Source of the DNA: Halomonas sp. 54_146
Lineage (GTDB): Bacteria > Pseudomonadota > Gammaproteobacteria > Pseudomonadales > Halomonadaceae
Assembly (NCBI RefSeq): GCF_001507855.1
Contig: NZ_LGEN01000011.1
Location: 1 to 64,000, forward strand
DNA length: 64,000 nt
Direction of reading: 5' to 3'
Below the pieces are notes generated by a model that ran no database searches, was not told the origin of the DNA, and was given only the letters and a program-made list of their open reading frames with translations. Positions 6,920 to 15,444 of the stretch are shown piece after piece. The translations under genes and the position numbers were made by a program. How positions within the stretch are numbered: the first letter of the stretch is position 1; the number at the start of each line of letters is the position of its first letter.

Positions 6920-8152
6920 ATGCAGACGCACTTTACCGACGCCGACCGTCAGAAGCCGCATATTCAAGAAGCAGAGCGCATTTTGCGCACCTGCGTACAC
7001 TGCGGATTCTGCAATGCCACCTGCCCGACTTACCAGCTGTTGGGCGATGAGCGCGATGGCCCACGCGGGCGCATCTATTTAATGAAAGAGCTGCTTGAGA
7101 GCCGCGATAACGATGACCAGGTCACCGAAGAGACGCGCCTGCACCTTGACCGCTGCCTAACGTGCCGCAGCTGTGAAACCACCTGCCCTTCCGGCGTGGA
7201 GTACCACAAGCTGCTAGATATTGGCCGCGCGGAAATTGACCGCCGCGTGCCTCGCCCCGCGGCTGAACGCGCCCAACGTTACGCACTGCGTAAAATGCTG
7301 GTCGACCCCAAGCGCTTTCAAGCCTTGCTGAAACTGGGGCAAACTTTCAAACCGTTGGTGCCCGGCAAACTGCGCAGCAAAATGCCACCCGCGCCGGTCG
7401 ATGCGGGCAAGCGCCCTGATAGCCAACGCCACTCCCGTAAGGTTTTGATATTAGAAGGCTGCGTACAGCCGGGGCTTTCCCCCAACACCAATGCTGCCAC
7501 CGCCCGCCTGCTTGACCGCTTGGGCATTAGCGTGACGCCGATTAGCGAAGCAGGCTGCTGTGGTGCCATTGATTTCCACCTCAATGCCCAAGATGCCGGC
7601 CGTGCGCGTATGCGCGCCAATATTGATGCTTGGTGGCCGCACATTGAACAAGGCGCGGAAGCGATCGTGCAAACCGCTAGCGGCTGCGGCGCTTTTGTTA
7701 AAGAGTATGGCGACATGCTCAAAGATGACCCTGACTACGCCGTTAAGGCACAAAAAGTCAGCGCTCTGGCAAAAGATATTGTCGAGATTCTGCGCGACGA
7801 GCCGCTAGAGGCGTTAACCATCAACGCAACCAAACGACTGGCGTTCCACTGCCCCTGCACGCTGCAGCACGCCCAACAGCTGAACGGCGCGGTTGAAAGC
7901 GTACTCAGCAAGCTCGGTTTTGCGTTAACTCCAGTTCAGAATGCTCATCTTTGCTGCGGCTCGGCGGGCACCTATTCAATCACCCAGCCTGAACTTGCCA
8001 CTCAGCTGCGCGACAACAAGCTCGATGCGCTGGAAGCAGGTAACCCAGAGGTTATCGTGACTGCTAATATCGGCTGCCAAACGCACTTGGCAGGCGCTAA
8101 CCGCACGCCGGTACGCCACTGGGTAGAAATTGTCGATGCCGCCCTGACGTAA
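6920..8152 (+). CDS. glcF: Glycolate oxidase iron-sulfur subunit
   Basis: A 410-residue electron-transfer subunit of glycolate oxidase. Two 4Fe-4S motifs sit in the N-terminal quarter: CVHCGFCNATCPT and CLTCRSCETTCPSG. Two cysteine-rich CCG domains follow (EAGCCGAIDFHL and HLCCGSAGTYS), as in heterodisulfide-reductase-like proteins. Electrons from the flavin of GlcD would pass through these clusters to the quinone pool at the membrane. AGGAG lies eight bases before the ATG. It is the third gene of glcDEFG; glcG follows after 124 bases containing a 12-base tandem duplication (8165-8188). Confidence 0.94.
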   Translation: MQTHFTDADRQKPHIQEAERILRTCVHCGFCNATCPTYQLLGDERDGPRGRIYLMKELLESRDNDDQVTEETRLHLDRCLTCRSCETTCPSGVEYHKLLDIGRAEIDRRVPRPAAERAQRYALRKMLVDPKRFQALLKLGQTFKPLVPGKLRSKMPPAPVDAGKRPDSQRHSRKVLILEGCVQPGLSPNTNAATARLLDRLGISVTPISEAGCCGAIDFHLNAQDAGRARMRANIDAWWPHIEQGAEAIVQTASGCGAFVKEYGDMLKDDPDYAVKAQKVSALAKDIVEILRDEPLEALTINATKRLAFHCPCTLQHAQQLNGAVESVLSKLGFALTPVQNAHLCCGSAGTYSITQPELATQLRDNKLDALEAGNPEVIVTANIGCQTHLAGANRTPVRHWVEIVDAALT

Positions 8153-8164
8153 GCACTGCTCTTA

Positions 8165-8188
8165 TAGTGAGCCTTGTAGTGAGCCGTG
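8165..8188. repeat. 12-bp tandem duplication after glcF
   Basis: The string tagtgagcc recurs at 8165-8173 and 8177-8185 with a 12-base period, in the glcF-glcG gap shortly after the glcF stop. Confidence 0.6.
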
Positions 8189-8276
8189 TTGTTTTATGTT
8201 GTATCGCGTCGCGCCGCTTATTGGCGGCGCGACACCCCACCCTTCCCTAAGCCCTAACGTAAAAAAGGATCTAACC

Positions 8277-8678
8277 ATGCAAACGAAAGCCATTCTTGGG
8301 CAAGCCGATGTGATTAATGTGCTCGATGCCGCGCAGAAAGAAGCTGACAGCAACGGCTGGCCGGTGACGATTGCAGTGACTGACGACGGCGGCCACCTGC
8401 TGGCGCTACGCCGTTTAGATGGTGCCGCCCCTTTCAGTGCCGACGTTGCTACGCAAAAAGCGCGCAGCGCAGCGCTTGGCCGTAAAGAAACGCAAGTGTT
8501 TGAAGAAATGATCAACGGTGGCCGCACAGCGTTTATTTCTGCGCCGCTGCAGGGTCTGTTATCAGGCGGCGTGCCAATTATAGTTGACGGCCATGTAGTG
8601 GGCGCTGTGGGTATTTCTGGCGTAAAACCCGATCAGGACGTGCAGATTGCTAAAGCAGGCGTTAGCGCTGTTGCTTAA
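8277..8678 (+). CDS. glcG: GlcG/HbpS-like protein (DUF336)
   Basis: A 133-residue soluble protein of the GlcG/HbpS family, commonly encoded after glcDEF. The frame is open from 8196, but ATG 8277 is preferred because MQTKAILGQADVINVLDAAQ is the usual family N-terminus and AAAAGGAT precedes it. Conserved features include VTIAVTDDGGHLLALRRLDGA and a glycine-rich end (LLSGGVPIIVDGHVVGAVGISG). The fold resembles small heme- or cofactor-binding proteins; the role in glycolate use is not established. It is the last gene before a strong terminator. Confidence 0.88.
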   Translation: MQTKAILGQADVINVLDAAQKEADSNGWPVTIAVTDDGGHLLALRRLDGAAPFSADVATQKARSAALGRKETQVFEEMINGGRTAFISAPLQGLLSGGVPIIVDGHVVGAVGISGVKPDQDVQIAKAGVSAVA

Positions 8679-8724
8679 GGCCTGAGCTGGCGAGAGCAAG
8701 CGTGCAGTTTAGGCTGCACGCAAT

Positions 8725-8757
8725 AAAAAAGCCCGGATCAGTGATCCGGGCTTTTTT
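8725..8757 (+). terminator. Rho-independent terminator after glcG
   Basis: A six-A run, the stem GCCCGGAT/ATCCGGGC (extendable by two pairs), then CTTTTTT. It is near-symmetric, so it can also stop leftward transcription from the tRNA cluster. Confidence 0.92.
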
Positions 8758-8840
8758 GAATTCGTTCGGCTTATGCCGATATGTCCATTACAGCTACAGC
8801 AAATATTGATAATATCAGTAATTTACTACATACAAGCTAG

Positions 8841-8900
8841 TTCTTAACTACTTTTACAAGTTCTTAACTATTTATACATGTTCTTAACTACTTATGAGTG
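8841..8900. repeat. Three 20-bp imperfect tandem repeats
   Basis: TTCTTAACTA recurs at exactly 8841, 8861 and 8881, each followed by a related AT-rich ten bases. The array lies between the glcG terminator and the 3' end of the first tRNA-Asp gene. Confidence 0.85.
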
Positions 8901-8905
8901 CTTAA

Positions 8906-8982
8906 TGGCGGACCGGACGAGACTCGAACTCGCGACCTCCGGCGTGACAGGCCGGCATTCTAACCAACTGAACTACCGGTCC
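8906..8982 (-). tRNA. tRNA-Asp (GTC)
   Basis: 77 bases including encoded CCA. The acceptor stem GGACCGG pairs with CCGGTCC, the anticodon loop is CTGTCAC (GTC), and the T arm contains GTTCGAGTC. It is identical in its mature part to the two other Asp copies in the cluster. Confidence 0.96.
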
Positions 8983-9026
8983 ACATCAAGGCACTAAAAC
9001 CATTTAATTACACAAGTGCTTTTAAA

Positions 9027-9102
9027 TGGTGGGCGGTACTGGGTTCGAACCAGTGACCCCCAGCTTGTAAGGCTGGTGCTCTCCCAACTGAGCTAACCGC
9101 CC
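9027..9102 (-). tRNA. tRNA-Val (TAC)
   Basis: 76 bases including CCA. Anticodon loop CTTACAA (TAC), acceptor stem GGGCGGT/ACCGCCC, T arm GTTCGAACC. The second Val copy at 9388 differs by a compensated acceptor pair. Confidence 0.96.
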
Positions 9103-9151
9103 AAAATATTTAGGTAACAAATACCCAATATTTTAACTTCTTGCGTTATCG

Positions 9152-9228
9152 TGGCGGACCGGACGAGACTCGAACTCGCGACCTCCGGCGTGACAGGCCG
9201 GCATTCTAACCAACTGAACTACCGGTCC
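9152..9228 (-). tRNA. tRNA-Asp (GTC), second copy
   Basis: 77 bases including CCA, same sequence as the copy at 8906-8982. The unit Val-Asp appears repeated in this cluster. Confidence 0.96.
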
Positions 9229-9262
9229 ACATACGACAACTAAGAACAATAAAAACTGATGA

Positions 9263-9339
9263 TGGCGGACCGGACGAGACTCGAACTCGCGACCTCCGGC
9301 GTGACAGGCCGGCATTCTAACCAACTGAACTACCGGTCC
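9263..9339 (-). tRNA. tRNA-Asp (GTC), third copy
   Basis: 77 bases including CCA, same sequence as the other two Asp genes, only 34 bases from the second copy. Confidence 0.96.
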
Positions 9340-9387
9340 ACTACTGCATCAATTAGTACTGCTTTACGCTTCCAGTCACCATTTGAA

Positions 9388-9463
9388 TGGTGGGTGGTAC
9401 TGGGTTCGAACCAGTGACCCCCAGCTTGTAAGGCTGGTGCTCTCCCAACTGAGCTAACCACCC
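9388..9463 (-). tRNA. tRNA-Val (TAC), second copy
   Basis: 76 bases including CCA, anticodon TAC. The acceptor stem reads GGGTGGT/ACCACCC, against GGGCGGT/ACCGCCC in the first copy: one base pair changed from C-G to T-A on both strands, pairing kept. It is the first gene of the leftward tRNA transcript. Confidence 0.96.
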
Positions 9464-9552
9464 GTCTGGTCACGTGGCGCTGCATTCTACAGAAGCCTGA
9501 CTGGATGTCAATACATCGTGTTTAAATCTTTTAATTCAAACCAATACGTTGC

Positions 9553-10317
9553 TCACCCTGCCGCTACCGTGTGGTGAGCGCGGACGAAGGATGCCGCAAT
9601 CTGGGTGGCCTCGTCAATCAAAACCGTTTGATTCAGCCCAGAAAAACGCCGTGGCTTGAAATCGTGATCGCCATCTTTAAGCCAGGCAAGCTGTGCATTA
9701 GCGGGCAGCGTATAGCCAGCTACCTCGTCACGGGAACCAAACGGGTCGCGTTCGCCCTGCAGAATCAGCATAGGGCAATCAATCGCGGGCCAGTGGTCAA
9801 GGCGCAGCTTATGAGGCGCTTTGGTGGGGTGAAACGGGTAGCCTGCCACCACCACACCGGGTACCGCGCGAATAAACGGCTGTTCACTGGCAAATTGAGC
9901 ACTGGCAAACAAGGTCGCTACACGGCCACCCATTGATTTACCACCGACCCACAGCGGCATGACAGAAAGCGCGCTTAGTAACGCGTACCACTCGCAAAAC
10001 TGAGCAAGCGTGTGGGCAATGGGCGGCGGCGGGCGGCGCTTGCCGGTTTCCTGTATCTGCTGCATATAAGGAAAATCGATACATAGAACCTGAACCCCGC
10101 GGCCAGCCAGAGAGGTGACAAATTGACGCATGAAAGGGGAGTGATGACCGGCACCCGCTCCATGAGCAAACAGCAAGCGGCCTTGCTTAGCCTCACCAAA
10201 AACCGCTAGCGGCCCCATGCCCTGCACCAGGAAACACCCATTTGGCTGGTGCTTAAGCGCGGTTTTTAATGCCTCAGGCGACACCTCGATATATCCAGAC
10301 AAAGCGTAATTCGACAC
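9553..10317 (-). CDS. Alpha/beta-fold hydrolase (COG3571/KANL3-Tex30-like)
   Basis: A 254-residue cytosolic hydrolase of unknown substrate. It starts at GTG 10317 with AGGAG six bases before it. Near residue 50 it has LLFAHGAGAGHHSPFMRQF, the oxyanion-hole strand of the predicted-hydrolase family COG3571. The nucleophile elbow is GGKSMGGR (Ser in G-x-S-x-G) near residue 128. A later LILQGERDPFG carries the likely catalytic Asp, and DGDHDF the His. The catalytic triad is therefore visible. It stands alone between the tRNA cluster and the divergent cco operon. A dienelactone-hydrolase-like activity is possible but not shown. Confidence 0.75.
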   Translation of the reverse strand: MSNYALSGYIEVSPEALKTALKHQPNGCFLVQGMGPLAVFGEAKQGRLLFAHGAGAGHHSPFMRQFVTSLAGRGVQVLCIDFPYMQQIQETGKRRPPPPIAHTLAQFCEWYALLSALSVMPLWVGGKSMGGRVATLFASAQFASEQPFIRAVPGVVVAGYPFHPTKAPHKLRLDHWPAIDCPMLILQGERDPFGSRDEVAGYTLPANAQLAWLKDGDHDFKPRRFSGLNQTVLIDEATQIAASFVRAHHTVAAG

Positions 10318-10398
10318 TCACCGCTCCTGATAATTCAGTCTTTAACCAATTGGTGTGTTCAGGTTAAGCCTCTGCTGCGCTAGAATCTTGGTCGGATC

Positions 10399-10412
10399 TT
10401 GACCTGCATCAT
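10399..10412 (+). promoter_or_regulatory. Probable Anr/Fnr box before ccoN
   Basis: TTGAC-CTGC-ATCAT matches the Fnr consensus TTGAT-N4-ATCAA at eight of ten defined bases. It lies 70 bases before the ccoN start. The Fe-S regulator gene anr is encoded 10 kb downstream in the same cluster, and cbb3 operons are classical Anr targets. Confidence 0.6.
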
Positions 10413-10481
10413 CAAGCGGGTGGCCGCACCCGTGCAAGATGCCACGGGTTACCCCCTAACCGCGTTCGATGGGAACATGAT

Positions 10482-11906
10482 ATGAGCACAGCATTTGAAC
10501 ACCCGACCTACAACTACAAGGTGGTTCGGCAGTTCGCGATTATGACCGTTGTGTGGGGCATCGTAGGAATGACACTAGGTGTCATTCTCGCCTCGCAACT
10601 GGTTTGGCCGCAACTGAATCTTGGCCTACCTTGGACTAGCTTTGGGCGCCTGCGTCCATTACACACTAACGCCGTTATTTTCGCCTTTGGCGGTTCGGCG
10701 CTTTTTGCCACGTCTTACTACGTTGTGCAGCGCACCTGTCAGACACGGCTTTTCTCTGACAAGTTGGCGGCTTTTACGTTCTGGGGCTGGCAAGCAGTCA
10801 TTATCTCAGCAGTTGTGACGCTACCTATGGGTCACACCACGACCAAAGAGTACGCTGAGCTGGAGTGGCCGATTAATATTTTGCTCGCGATCGTATGGAT
10901 CAGCTATGCCATCGTGTTCCTAATGACGATTAAAAAGCGCACCACGTCGCACATTTATGTGGCGAACTGGTTCTACGCCGCGTTTATTTTGACCATTGCG
11001 GTGCTGCACATCGTCAATAACGCGGCTATTCCCGTGACACCGATGTACTCCACCTCGATTTACGCCGGCGCTGTGGATGCCATGGTGCAGTGGTGGTATG
11101 GCCACAACGCGGTAGGTTTCTTCCTGACGGCTGGCTTCTTAGGAATGATGTACTACTTCGTTCCTAAGCAGGCAGAGCGCCCGATTTACTCTTATCGTCT
11201 GTCAATCGTCCACTTCTGGGCGTTGATCATGATCTACATGTGGGCAGGTCCTCACCACCTGCACTACACAGCACTGCCTAACTGGGCACAGTCGCTAGGC
11301 ATGGTCATGTCCATCATCCTGCTGGCACCTTCCTGGGGCGGCATGATCAACGGCATGATGACGCTGTCAGGCGCGTGGCATAAGCTTCGCACCGATCCCA
11401 CGCTGCGCTTCCTGGTGGTTGCCTTGTCCTTCTACGGCATGTCCACTTTCGAAGGCCCGATGATGGCTATCAAAACCGTCAACGCGCTGTCGCATTACAC
11501 CGACTGGACCATCGGCCACGTTCACTCCGGCGCACTTGGCTGGGTAGCGATGATCACCATCGGCTCCATGTACCACTTGATTCCACGCGTTTTCGGGCGC
11601 ACCGAGATGTACTCCATCAATATGATTGCCGTGCATTTCTGGTTGGCAACGATTGGCACCGTGCTGTACATCGCCTCCATGTGGGTTAACGGCATTCTTC
11701 AAGGCCTAATGTGGCGTGCTATCAACCCTGACGGCACCTTGATGTACACCTTCGTTGAATCCGTTGAAGCTAGTGCACCGGGCTACTTTGTACGCCTAAT
11801 CGGCGGCCTCTTCTGGGTCACCGGTATGCTGATCATGGCGTTCAACGTTTACATGACGGTCAAACGTCGTGAGGCCATCAGCCATCCAGCGCCGCAAGCC
11901 GCTTAA
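10482..11906 (+). CDS. ccoN: Cytochrome cbb3 oxidase subunit I
   Basis: A 474-residue, 12-helix catalytic subunit that binds heme b, heme b3 and CuB and reduces O2 to water with proton pumping in the inner membrane. Conserved pieces include [16 protein letters not shown] (heme-ligand His near residue 60), [26 protein letters not shown] near 205-230 (CuB and active-site region), and [14 protein letters not shown] near 350 with two heme-ligand histidines. Length matches the usual 470-480. It opens the operon ccoNOQP; an Anr-like box sits 70 bases upstream. cbb3 enzymes have high O2 affinity, fitting microaerobic use. Confidence 0.97.
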   Translation: MSTAFEHPTYNYKVVRQFAIMTVVWGIVGMTLGVILASQLVWPQLNLGLPWTSFGRLRPLHTNAVIFAFGGSALFATSYYVVQRTCQTRLFSDKLAAFTFWGWQAVIISAVVTLPMGHTTTKEYAELEWPINILLAIVWISYAIVFLMTIKKRTTSHIYVANWFYAAFILTIAVLHIVNNAAIPVTPMYSTSIYAGAVDAMVQWWYGHNAVGFFLTAGFLGMMYYFVPKQAERPIYSYRLSIVHFWALIMIYMWAGPHHLHYTALPNWAQSLGMVMSIILLAPSWGGMINGMMTLSGAWHKLRTDPTLRFLVVALSFYGMSTFEGPMMAIKTVNALSHYTDWTIGHVHSGALGWVAMITIGSMYHLIPRVFGRTEMYSINMIAVHFWLATIGTVLYIASMWVNGILQGLMWRAINPDGTLMYTFVESVEASAPGYFVRLIGGLFWVTGMLIMAFNVYMTVKRREAISHPAPQAA

Positions 11907-11925
11907 ACCGGGGAAGTTGAGACCA

Positions 11926-12534
11926 ATGAAACACGAGATTGTTGAAAAGAACGTTGGCCTACTTGCTGTGTTGATCCTGGTTGTGATCAGTTTCGGCGGG
12001 TTGGCTGAGGTTGTCCCACTGTTTTTCCAGAAGCAGACCACCGAGCCGGTTGAAGGGTTAGAGCCTCTATCTGCGCTAGAGCTGGAAGGCCGGGATATCT
12101 ACCGCCGCGAAGGCTGCGTGGGCTGTCACTCACAAATGGTGCGCCCTTTCCGCGCGGAAACCGAGCGCTATGGCCACTACAATGTGGCCGGCGAGCAGGT
12201 TTACGAGCATAACTTCCTGTGGGGTTCCAAGCGTACCGGGCCAGACCTGGCACGCGTTGGCGGCCGCTATAGTGACGACTGGCACCGCGCGCACATGTAC
12301 AACCCGCGTGATGTGGTTCCCGAGTCTATTATGCCCGCTTACCCCTGGCTGTTTGAAAACACCCTCGACGGTGAAGCCACGCCCAACAAGATGCGCACAC
12401 TGCGTCAGTTAGGCGTGCCGTATACCGACGAAGATATCGCCAACGCCACTGCAGATGTACGCGGCACCCAGGAAATTACCGCCTTGGTCGCTTACCTGCA
12501 GCAGCTCGGAACCGTGCTCGAAGGCACTCGTTAA
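11926..12534 (+). CDS. ccoO: Cytochrome cbb3 oxidase subunit II (monoheme c)
   Basis: A 202-residue membrane-anchored monoheme cytochrome c that passes electrons to CcoN. ATG 11926 is preferred over upstream in-frame codons because [20 protein letters not shown] is the standard CcoO N-terminus with its single anchor helix. The heme motif is CVGCH (Cys64, Cys67, His68) followed by SQMVRPF. The axial methionine probably lies in ESIMPAYPW. It begins 19 bases after ccoN and is followed by ccoQ after three bases. Confidence 0.97.
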   Translation: MKHEIVEKNVGLLAVLILVVISFGGLAEVVPLFFQKQTTEPVEGLEPLSALELEGRDIYRREGCVGCHSQMVRPFRAETERYGHYNVAGEQVYEHNFLWGSKRTGPDLARVGGRYSDDWHRAHMYNPRDVVPESIMPAYPWLFENTLDGEATPNKMRTLRQLGVPYTDEDIANATADVRGTQEITALVAYLQQLGTVLEGTR

Positions 12535-12537
12535 GTT

Positions 12538-12762
12538 ATGGATACGGGAACTTTTCGCGGCCTCATCACGCTGATCTTGATTATTGCGTTTATCGGTATC
12601 GCCCTCTGGGCATACTCAAAACGACGTAAACCAGATTTCGACGAAGCGGCTAATTTGCCCTTTGCCGACGATGATGAGCAACCGACCAGTGATAAGCGCG
12701 CTTTGCGTGAACGCGACAGCGAAGCGGATTCCCGCAAAGACAGGGGAGATAAGAAGTTATGA
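12538..12762 (+). CDS. ccoQ: Cytochrome cbb3 oxidase small subunit CcoQ
   Basis: A 74-residue protein with one membrane helix (LITLILIIAFIGIALWAYS) and a charged C-terminal tail. CcoQ helps assemble or stabilise the cbb3 complex in other bacteria. It starts three bases after the ccoO stop and its TGA overlaps the ccoP ATG (ATGA). The position between ccoO and ccoP makes the identification firm despite low sequence conservation. Confidence 0.9.
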   Translation: MDTGTFRGLITLILIIAFIGIALWAYSKRRKPDFDEAANLPFADDDEQPTSDKRALRERDSEADSRKDRGDKKL

Positions 12763-13688
12763 ATAATTTATGGGGTGACTCCCTATCCGGCTTCTGGAGC
12801 GCCTGGATCATTATCATTACGCTTGGCACGATTGCGCTAAGCGTCTGGATACTGCTTGCCAACCGCCGCACCGATAAAACGCCTGATGCTGAAGGCAACG
12901 TGGAAACAACAGGCCACGCTGCAGACGGCATCGAAGAGTATGACAACCCGCTGCCCAAATGGTGGTTCCAGCTATTCGTCCTGACGGTAGTGTTTGCCTT
13001 AGGTTACCTCGTTCTTTACCCAGGCCTGGGTAACTACGCGGGCATACTGGGCTGGTCGCAAGAGGGGCAATGGGAAGAAGAAGTCGCCCAGGCTGAAGAG
13101 CGCTTCACACCGATCTTTGCCCAATATCAGGAAGTACCTATTCCTGAGCTTGCCGAAGACCCAGAAGCAATGCAGGTTGCCGAGCGCATTTACCAGAACA
13201 ACTGTGCGGTGTGCCACGGTTCCAATGCTCAGGGCGGCTACGGCTTCCCCAACCTGACCGACGACGACTGGCTATACGGCGGTGAGCCGGAAAATATTTT
13301 GGCCACCCTGAACAATGGCCGTAACGGTCTGATGCCTTCCTGGCAGCAGCTGGGTGCCAGCAATATTGAAAACCTCACTCAGTATGTTCTCTCGCTTTCT
13401 GAGCAAGAGCATGACGAAGCGCTAGCCGAACAGGGCGAAAGCACCTTCCTCGCTGTTTGTGCTGCCTGCCACGGCCCCACCGGCACCGGTAACACAGCAC
13501 TTGGCGCGCCGAATTTGACCAATGATGTTTGGCTCTACCTAGCGCCGGGGCAAAGCATCGCTGATTCTATCCGGCAAACGCTGCGCAATGGCCGCAACGG
13601 TCATATGCCTGCGCAGGCGGCTTATATTGGTGAAGAGCGTGTTCACCTAGTGGCTGCTTACGTGTATAGCCTGCGTTTAGCGGACTGA
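12759..13688 (+). CDS. ccoP: Cytochrome cbb3 oxidase subunit III (diheme c)
   Basis: A 309-residue diheme cytochrome c that accepts electrons from periplasmic cytochromes and hands them to CcoO. It has two N-terminal hydrophobic helices (about 9-32 and 66-90), with the conserved NPLPKWWFQLFVLTVVFA at the second. Two heme sites follow: Cys149-A-V-Cys152-His153 and Cys234-A-A-Cys237-His238. Axial methionines lie in GLMPSW and GHMPAQ. Length matches the family. It is the last structural gene, followed by a strong terminator at 13734. Confidence 0.97.
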   Translation: MNNLWGDSLSGFWSAWIIIITLGTIALSVWILLANRRTDKTPDAEGNVETTGHAADGIEEYDNPLPKWWFQLFVLTVVFALGYLVLYPGLGNYAGILGWSQEGQWEEEVAQAEERFTPIFAQYQEVPIPELAEDPEAMQVAERIYQNNCAVCHGSNAQGGYGFPNLTDDDWLYGGEPENILATLNNGRNGLMPSWQQLGASNIENLTQYVLSLSEQEHDEALAEQGESTFLAVCAACHGPTGTGNTALGAPNLTNDVWLYLAPGQSIADSIRQTLRNGRNGHMPAQAAYIGEERVHLVAAYVYSLRLAD

Positions 13689-13733
13689 TTTAGCGCTGCA
13701 AGATAGCGATAAATTTCAGCAACGCTAGCCAAG

Positions 13734-13766
13734 AAGGGTGCGGCCCCAAGCCGCACCCTTTCTTTA
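13734..13766 (+). terminator. Rho-independent terminator after ccoP
   Basis: AAGGGTGCGGC and GCCGCACCCTT form an 11-base stem with a five-base loop, followed by TCTTTAT. It separates the structural operon from ccoGHIS. Confidence 0.9.
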
Positions 13767-13768
13767 TA

Positions 13769-13828
13769 CTCAAACCGATACACTATTGCTCAACCCGATA
13801 CACTATTACTCAATCCGACATACTATGA
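13769..13828. repeat. Three 20-bp imperfect tandem repeats after ccoP
   Basis: Units begin ctcaaaccgatacac (13769), ctcaacccgatacac (13789) and ctcaatccgacatac (13809). They differ at a few bases each and lie directly behind the ccoP terminator. Confidence 0.85.
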
Positions 13829-13863
13829 GCCGTGCACCTAGACCAGCCATGCACTTAGCGTAT

Positions 13864-13965
13864 CTAAGCAACTCATTTAAATAAACAACCCGTTTGAACA
13901 AGCAGCTCGTTTGATTAAGCATATCGCTTAAATTGAGCATACAGTCTGATTAAGCACCCAGGTGC
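13864..13965. repeat. Degenerate array of about 17-bp repeats before ccoG
   Basis: Around five diverged units of 17-18 bases built on aacaagcagctcgtttg (for example from 13881, 13898, 13915 and 13933). Conservation is low, so this may be an old tandem expansion. No Fnr box with correct spacing was found here. Confidence 0.5.
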
Positions 13966-13999
13966 AATCTCTCCTGCCTTCTGAGCCGGGAATACCGCC

Positions 14000-15439
14000 A
14001 TGGAAAAAATACCGAGCCAAGACGTCACACCGAACCCGGTGGGGCATCATACCCCCCCACGAGAAACGGTCAGCCAGGAAATGTACGCCAAGCGGCGGCA
14101 CATTTATGTGCGTGAAATAAAAGGGGTTTTCCAGAAACTGCGCCGCAGCGCCAATTGGGCATTAATGCTGCTGTTTTTTCTATTGCCATGGATCAACATC
14201 GGTGACCGGCCGTTAATTCTGTTCGACTTGCCCAACCGTGAATTCCATATCTTTACCGCCACGTTTTACCCACAAGAGTTCATATTGCTCTCGTGGCTAC
14301 TGATCATCTGCGCTTTTGGGCTGTTTTTTATTACCGTCTTTGCTGGACGGGTATGGTGCGGCTACACCTGCCCGCAAAGCGTTTGGACTTTTCTGTTTAT
14401 CTGGCTTGAGCACCGTATTGAAGGCTCGCGCAATCGGCGCATTAAGCTCGACAACCAGCCAATGACCACTGAAAAAGCGCTGCGTAAGGGTGCCAAGCAT
14501 ACCGCCTGGCTACTGATTGCCTTGGCAACCGGCATTACCTTCGTGGGCTATTTCACGCCCATTCGCAACTTAGTGGTGGAACTGCCCACGCTTGAAGCCC
14601 ACGGCTGGTCTTATTTCTGGGTTGGCTTTTTCTTAGTGTTTACCTACCTAAATGCCGGCTGGCTGCGCGAGCAGGTGTGCATTTACATGTGCCCCTACGC
14701 ACGTTTTCAATCCGTTATGTTTGACCGCGACACGCTGATTGTCTCTTACGACGAGACTCGCGGCGAACCTCGCGGGCATCGCAAAAAAGGGCTTAGCCAC
14801 ACACAGGCTCGTGAAGCGGGTTATGGCGACTGTATCGATTGTGATCTGTGCGTGCAGGTCTGCCCCACCGGCATCGACATCCGCGACGGCTTGCAATATG
14901 AATGCATCACTTGCGCTGCGTGTATCGACGCCTGCGACAGCGTGATGGATAAAATGGGCTACCCACGAGGCTTGGTGCGCTACACCACCGAAAACGCTCT
15001 TGAGGGCAAAAAGAGCCACCTGCTGCGCCCACGCCTGCTAGGTTACTTCGCCGCTTTGGTACTGATGATGGGCACCTTTGCCTGGGCCATTAACGACCGC
15101 ATGCCGCTCAACTTTGATGCCGAACGCGAACGCACCCAGCTCTATCAAATGACCCGTGATGGTCAAATTAGCAACGTCTATAGCCTAACGATCCGCAACT
15201 TGGATGATCGGGACCACACTTACCAGTTAAGCGTTACTGGTTTGCCTAGCCTAACTCTCGATAGCAGTACGATTAACGTACCCGCCGGCGAGTCGCGCTT
15301 TGAAGCCGTTACCGTGACCGCCGACCCTGACGACTTACAGCAGCCCAGCCACCCCATTGTGTTCACTTTGCAGGCTCAGCAAGATGCGGATATTCGCCTT
15401 GAGCGCGAGACTAGCTTCCTGGGCAATATTAGGAGATAA
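14000..15439 (+). CDS. ccoG: Cytochrome cbb3 oxidase accessory protein CcoG
   Basis: A 479-residue membrane ferredoxin-like protein (RdxA/FixG) that reduces Cu(II) during copper supply to cbb3 oxidase. Membrane helices lie in the first half, with VWCGYTCPQSVW near residue 120. Two 4Fe-4S motifs follow, CIDCDLCVQVCPTGIDI and CITCAACIDACD (about 275-315). A C-terminal periplasmic immunoglobulin-like domain completes the protein. Length is typical (about 470). It heads the maturation operon ccoGHIS; ccoH starts five bases after the stop. Confidence 0.95.
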   Translation: MEKIPSQDVTPNPVGHHTPPRETVSQEMYAKRRHIYVREIKGVFQKLRRSANWALMLLFFLLPWINIGDRPLILFDLPNREFHIFTATFYPQEFILLSWLLIICAFGLFFITVFAGRVWCGYTCPQSVWTFLFIWLEHRIEGSRNRRIKLDNQPMTTEKALRKGAKHTAWLLIALATGITFVGYFTPIRNLVVELPTLEAHGWSYFWVGFFLVFTYLNAGWLREQVCIYMCPYARFQSVMFDRDTLIVSYDETRGEPRGHRKKGLSHTQAREAGYGDCIDCDLCVQVCPTGIDIRDGLQYECITCAACIDACDSVMDKMGYPRGLVRYTTENALEGKKSHLLRPRLLGYFAALVLMMGTFAWAINDRMPLNFDAERERTQLYQMTRDGQISNVYSLTIRNLDDRDHTYQLSVTGLPSLTLDSSTINVPAGESRFEAVTVTADPDDLQQPSHPIVFTLQAQQDADIRLERETSFLGNIRR

Positions 15440-15444
15440 CGATT

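Noticed and set aside
8841-8900. Three 20-base repeats considered as iterons of an origin
   Set aside because: No replication gene or DnaA boxes nearby, and similar small arrays occur beside unrelated genes throughout the window.
9152-9339. 63-codon frame across the tRNA-Asp genes
   Set aside because: It reads through two tRNA genes and its internal repeat simply reflects the two identical tRNAs.
13769-13965. Repeat arrays near ccoG considered as a CRISPR array
   Set aside because: Units are contiguous without unique spacers, are only 17-20 bases long and poorly conserved, and no cas gene is nearby.
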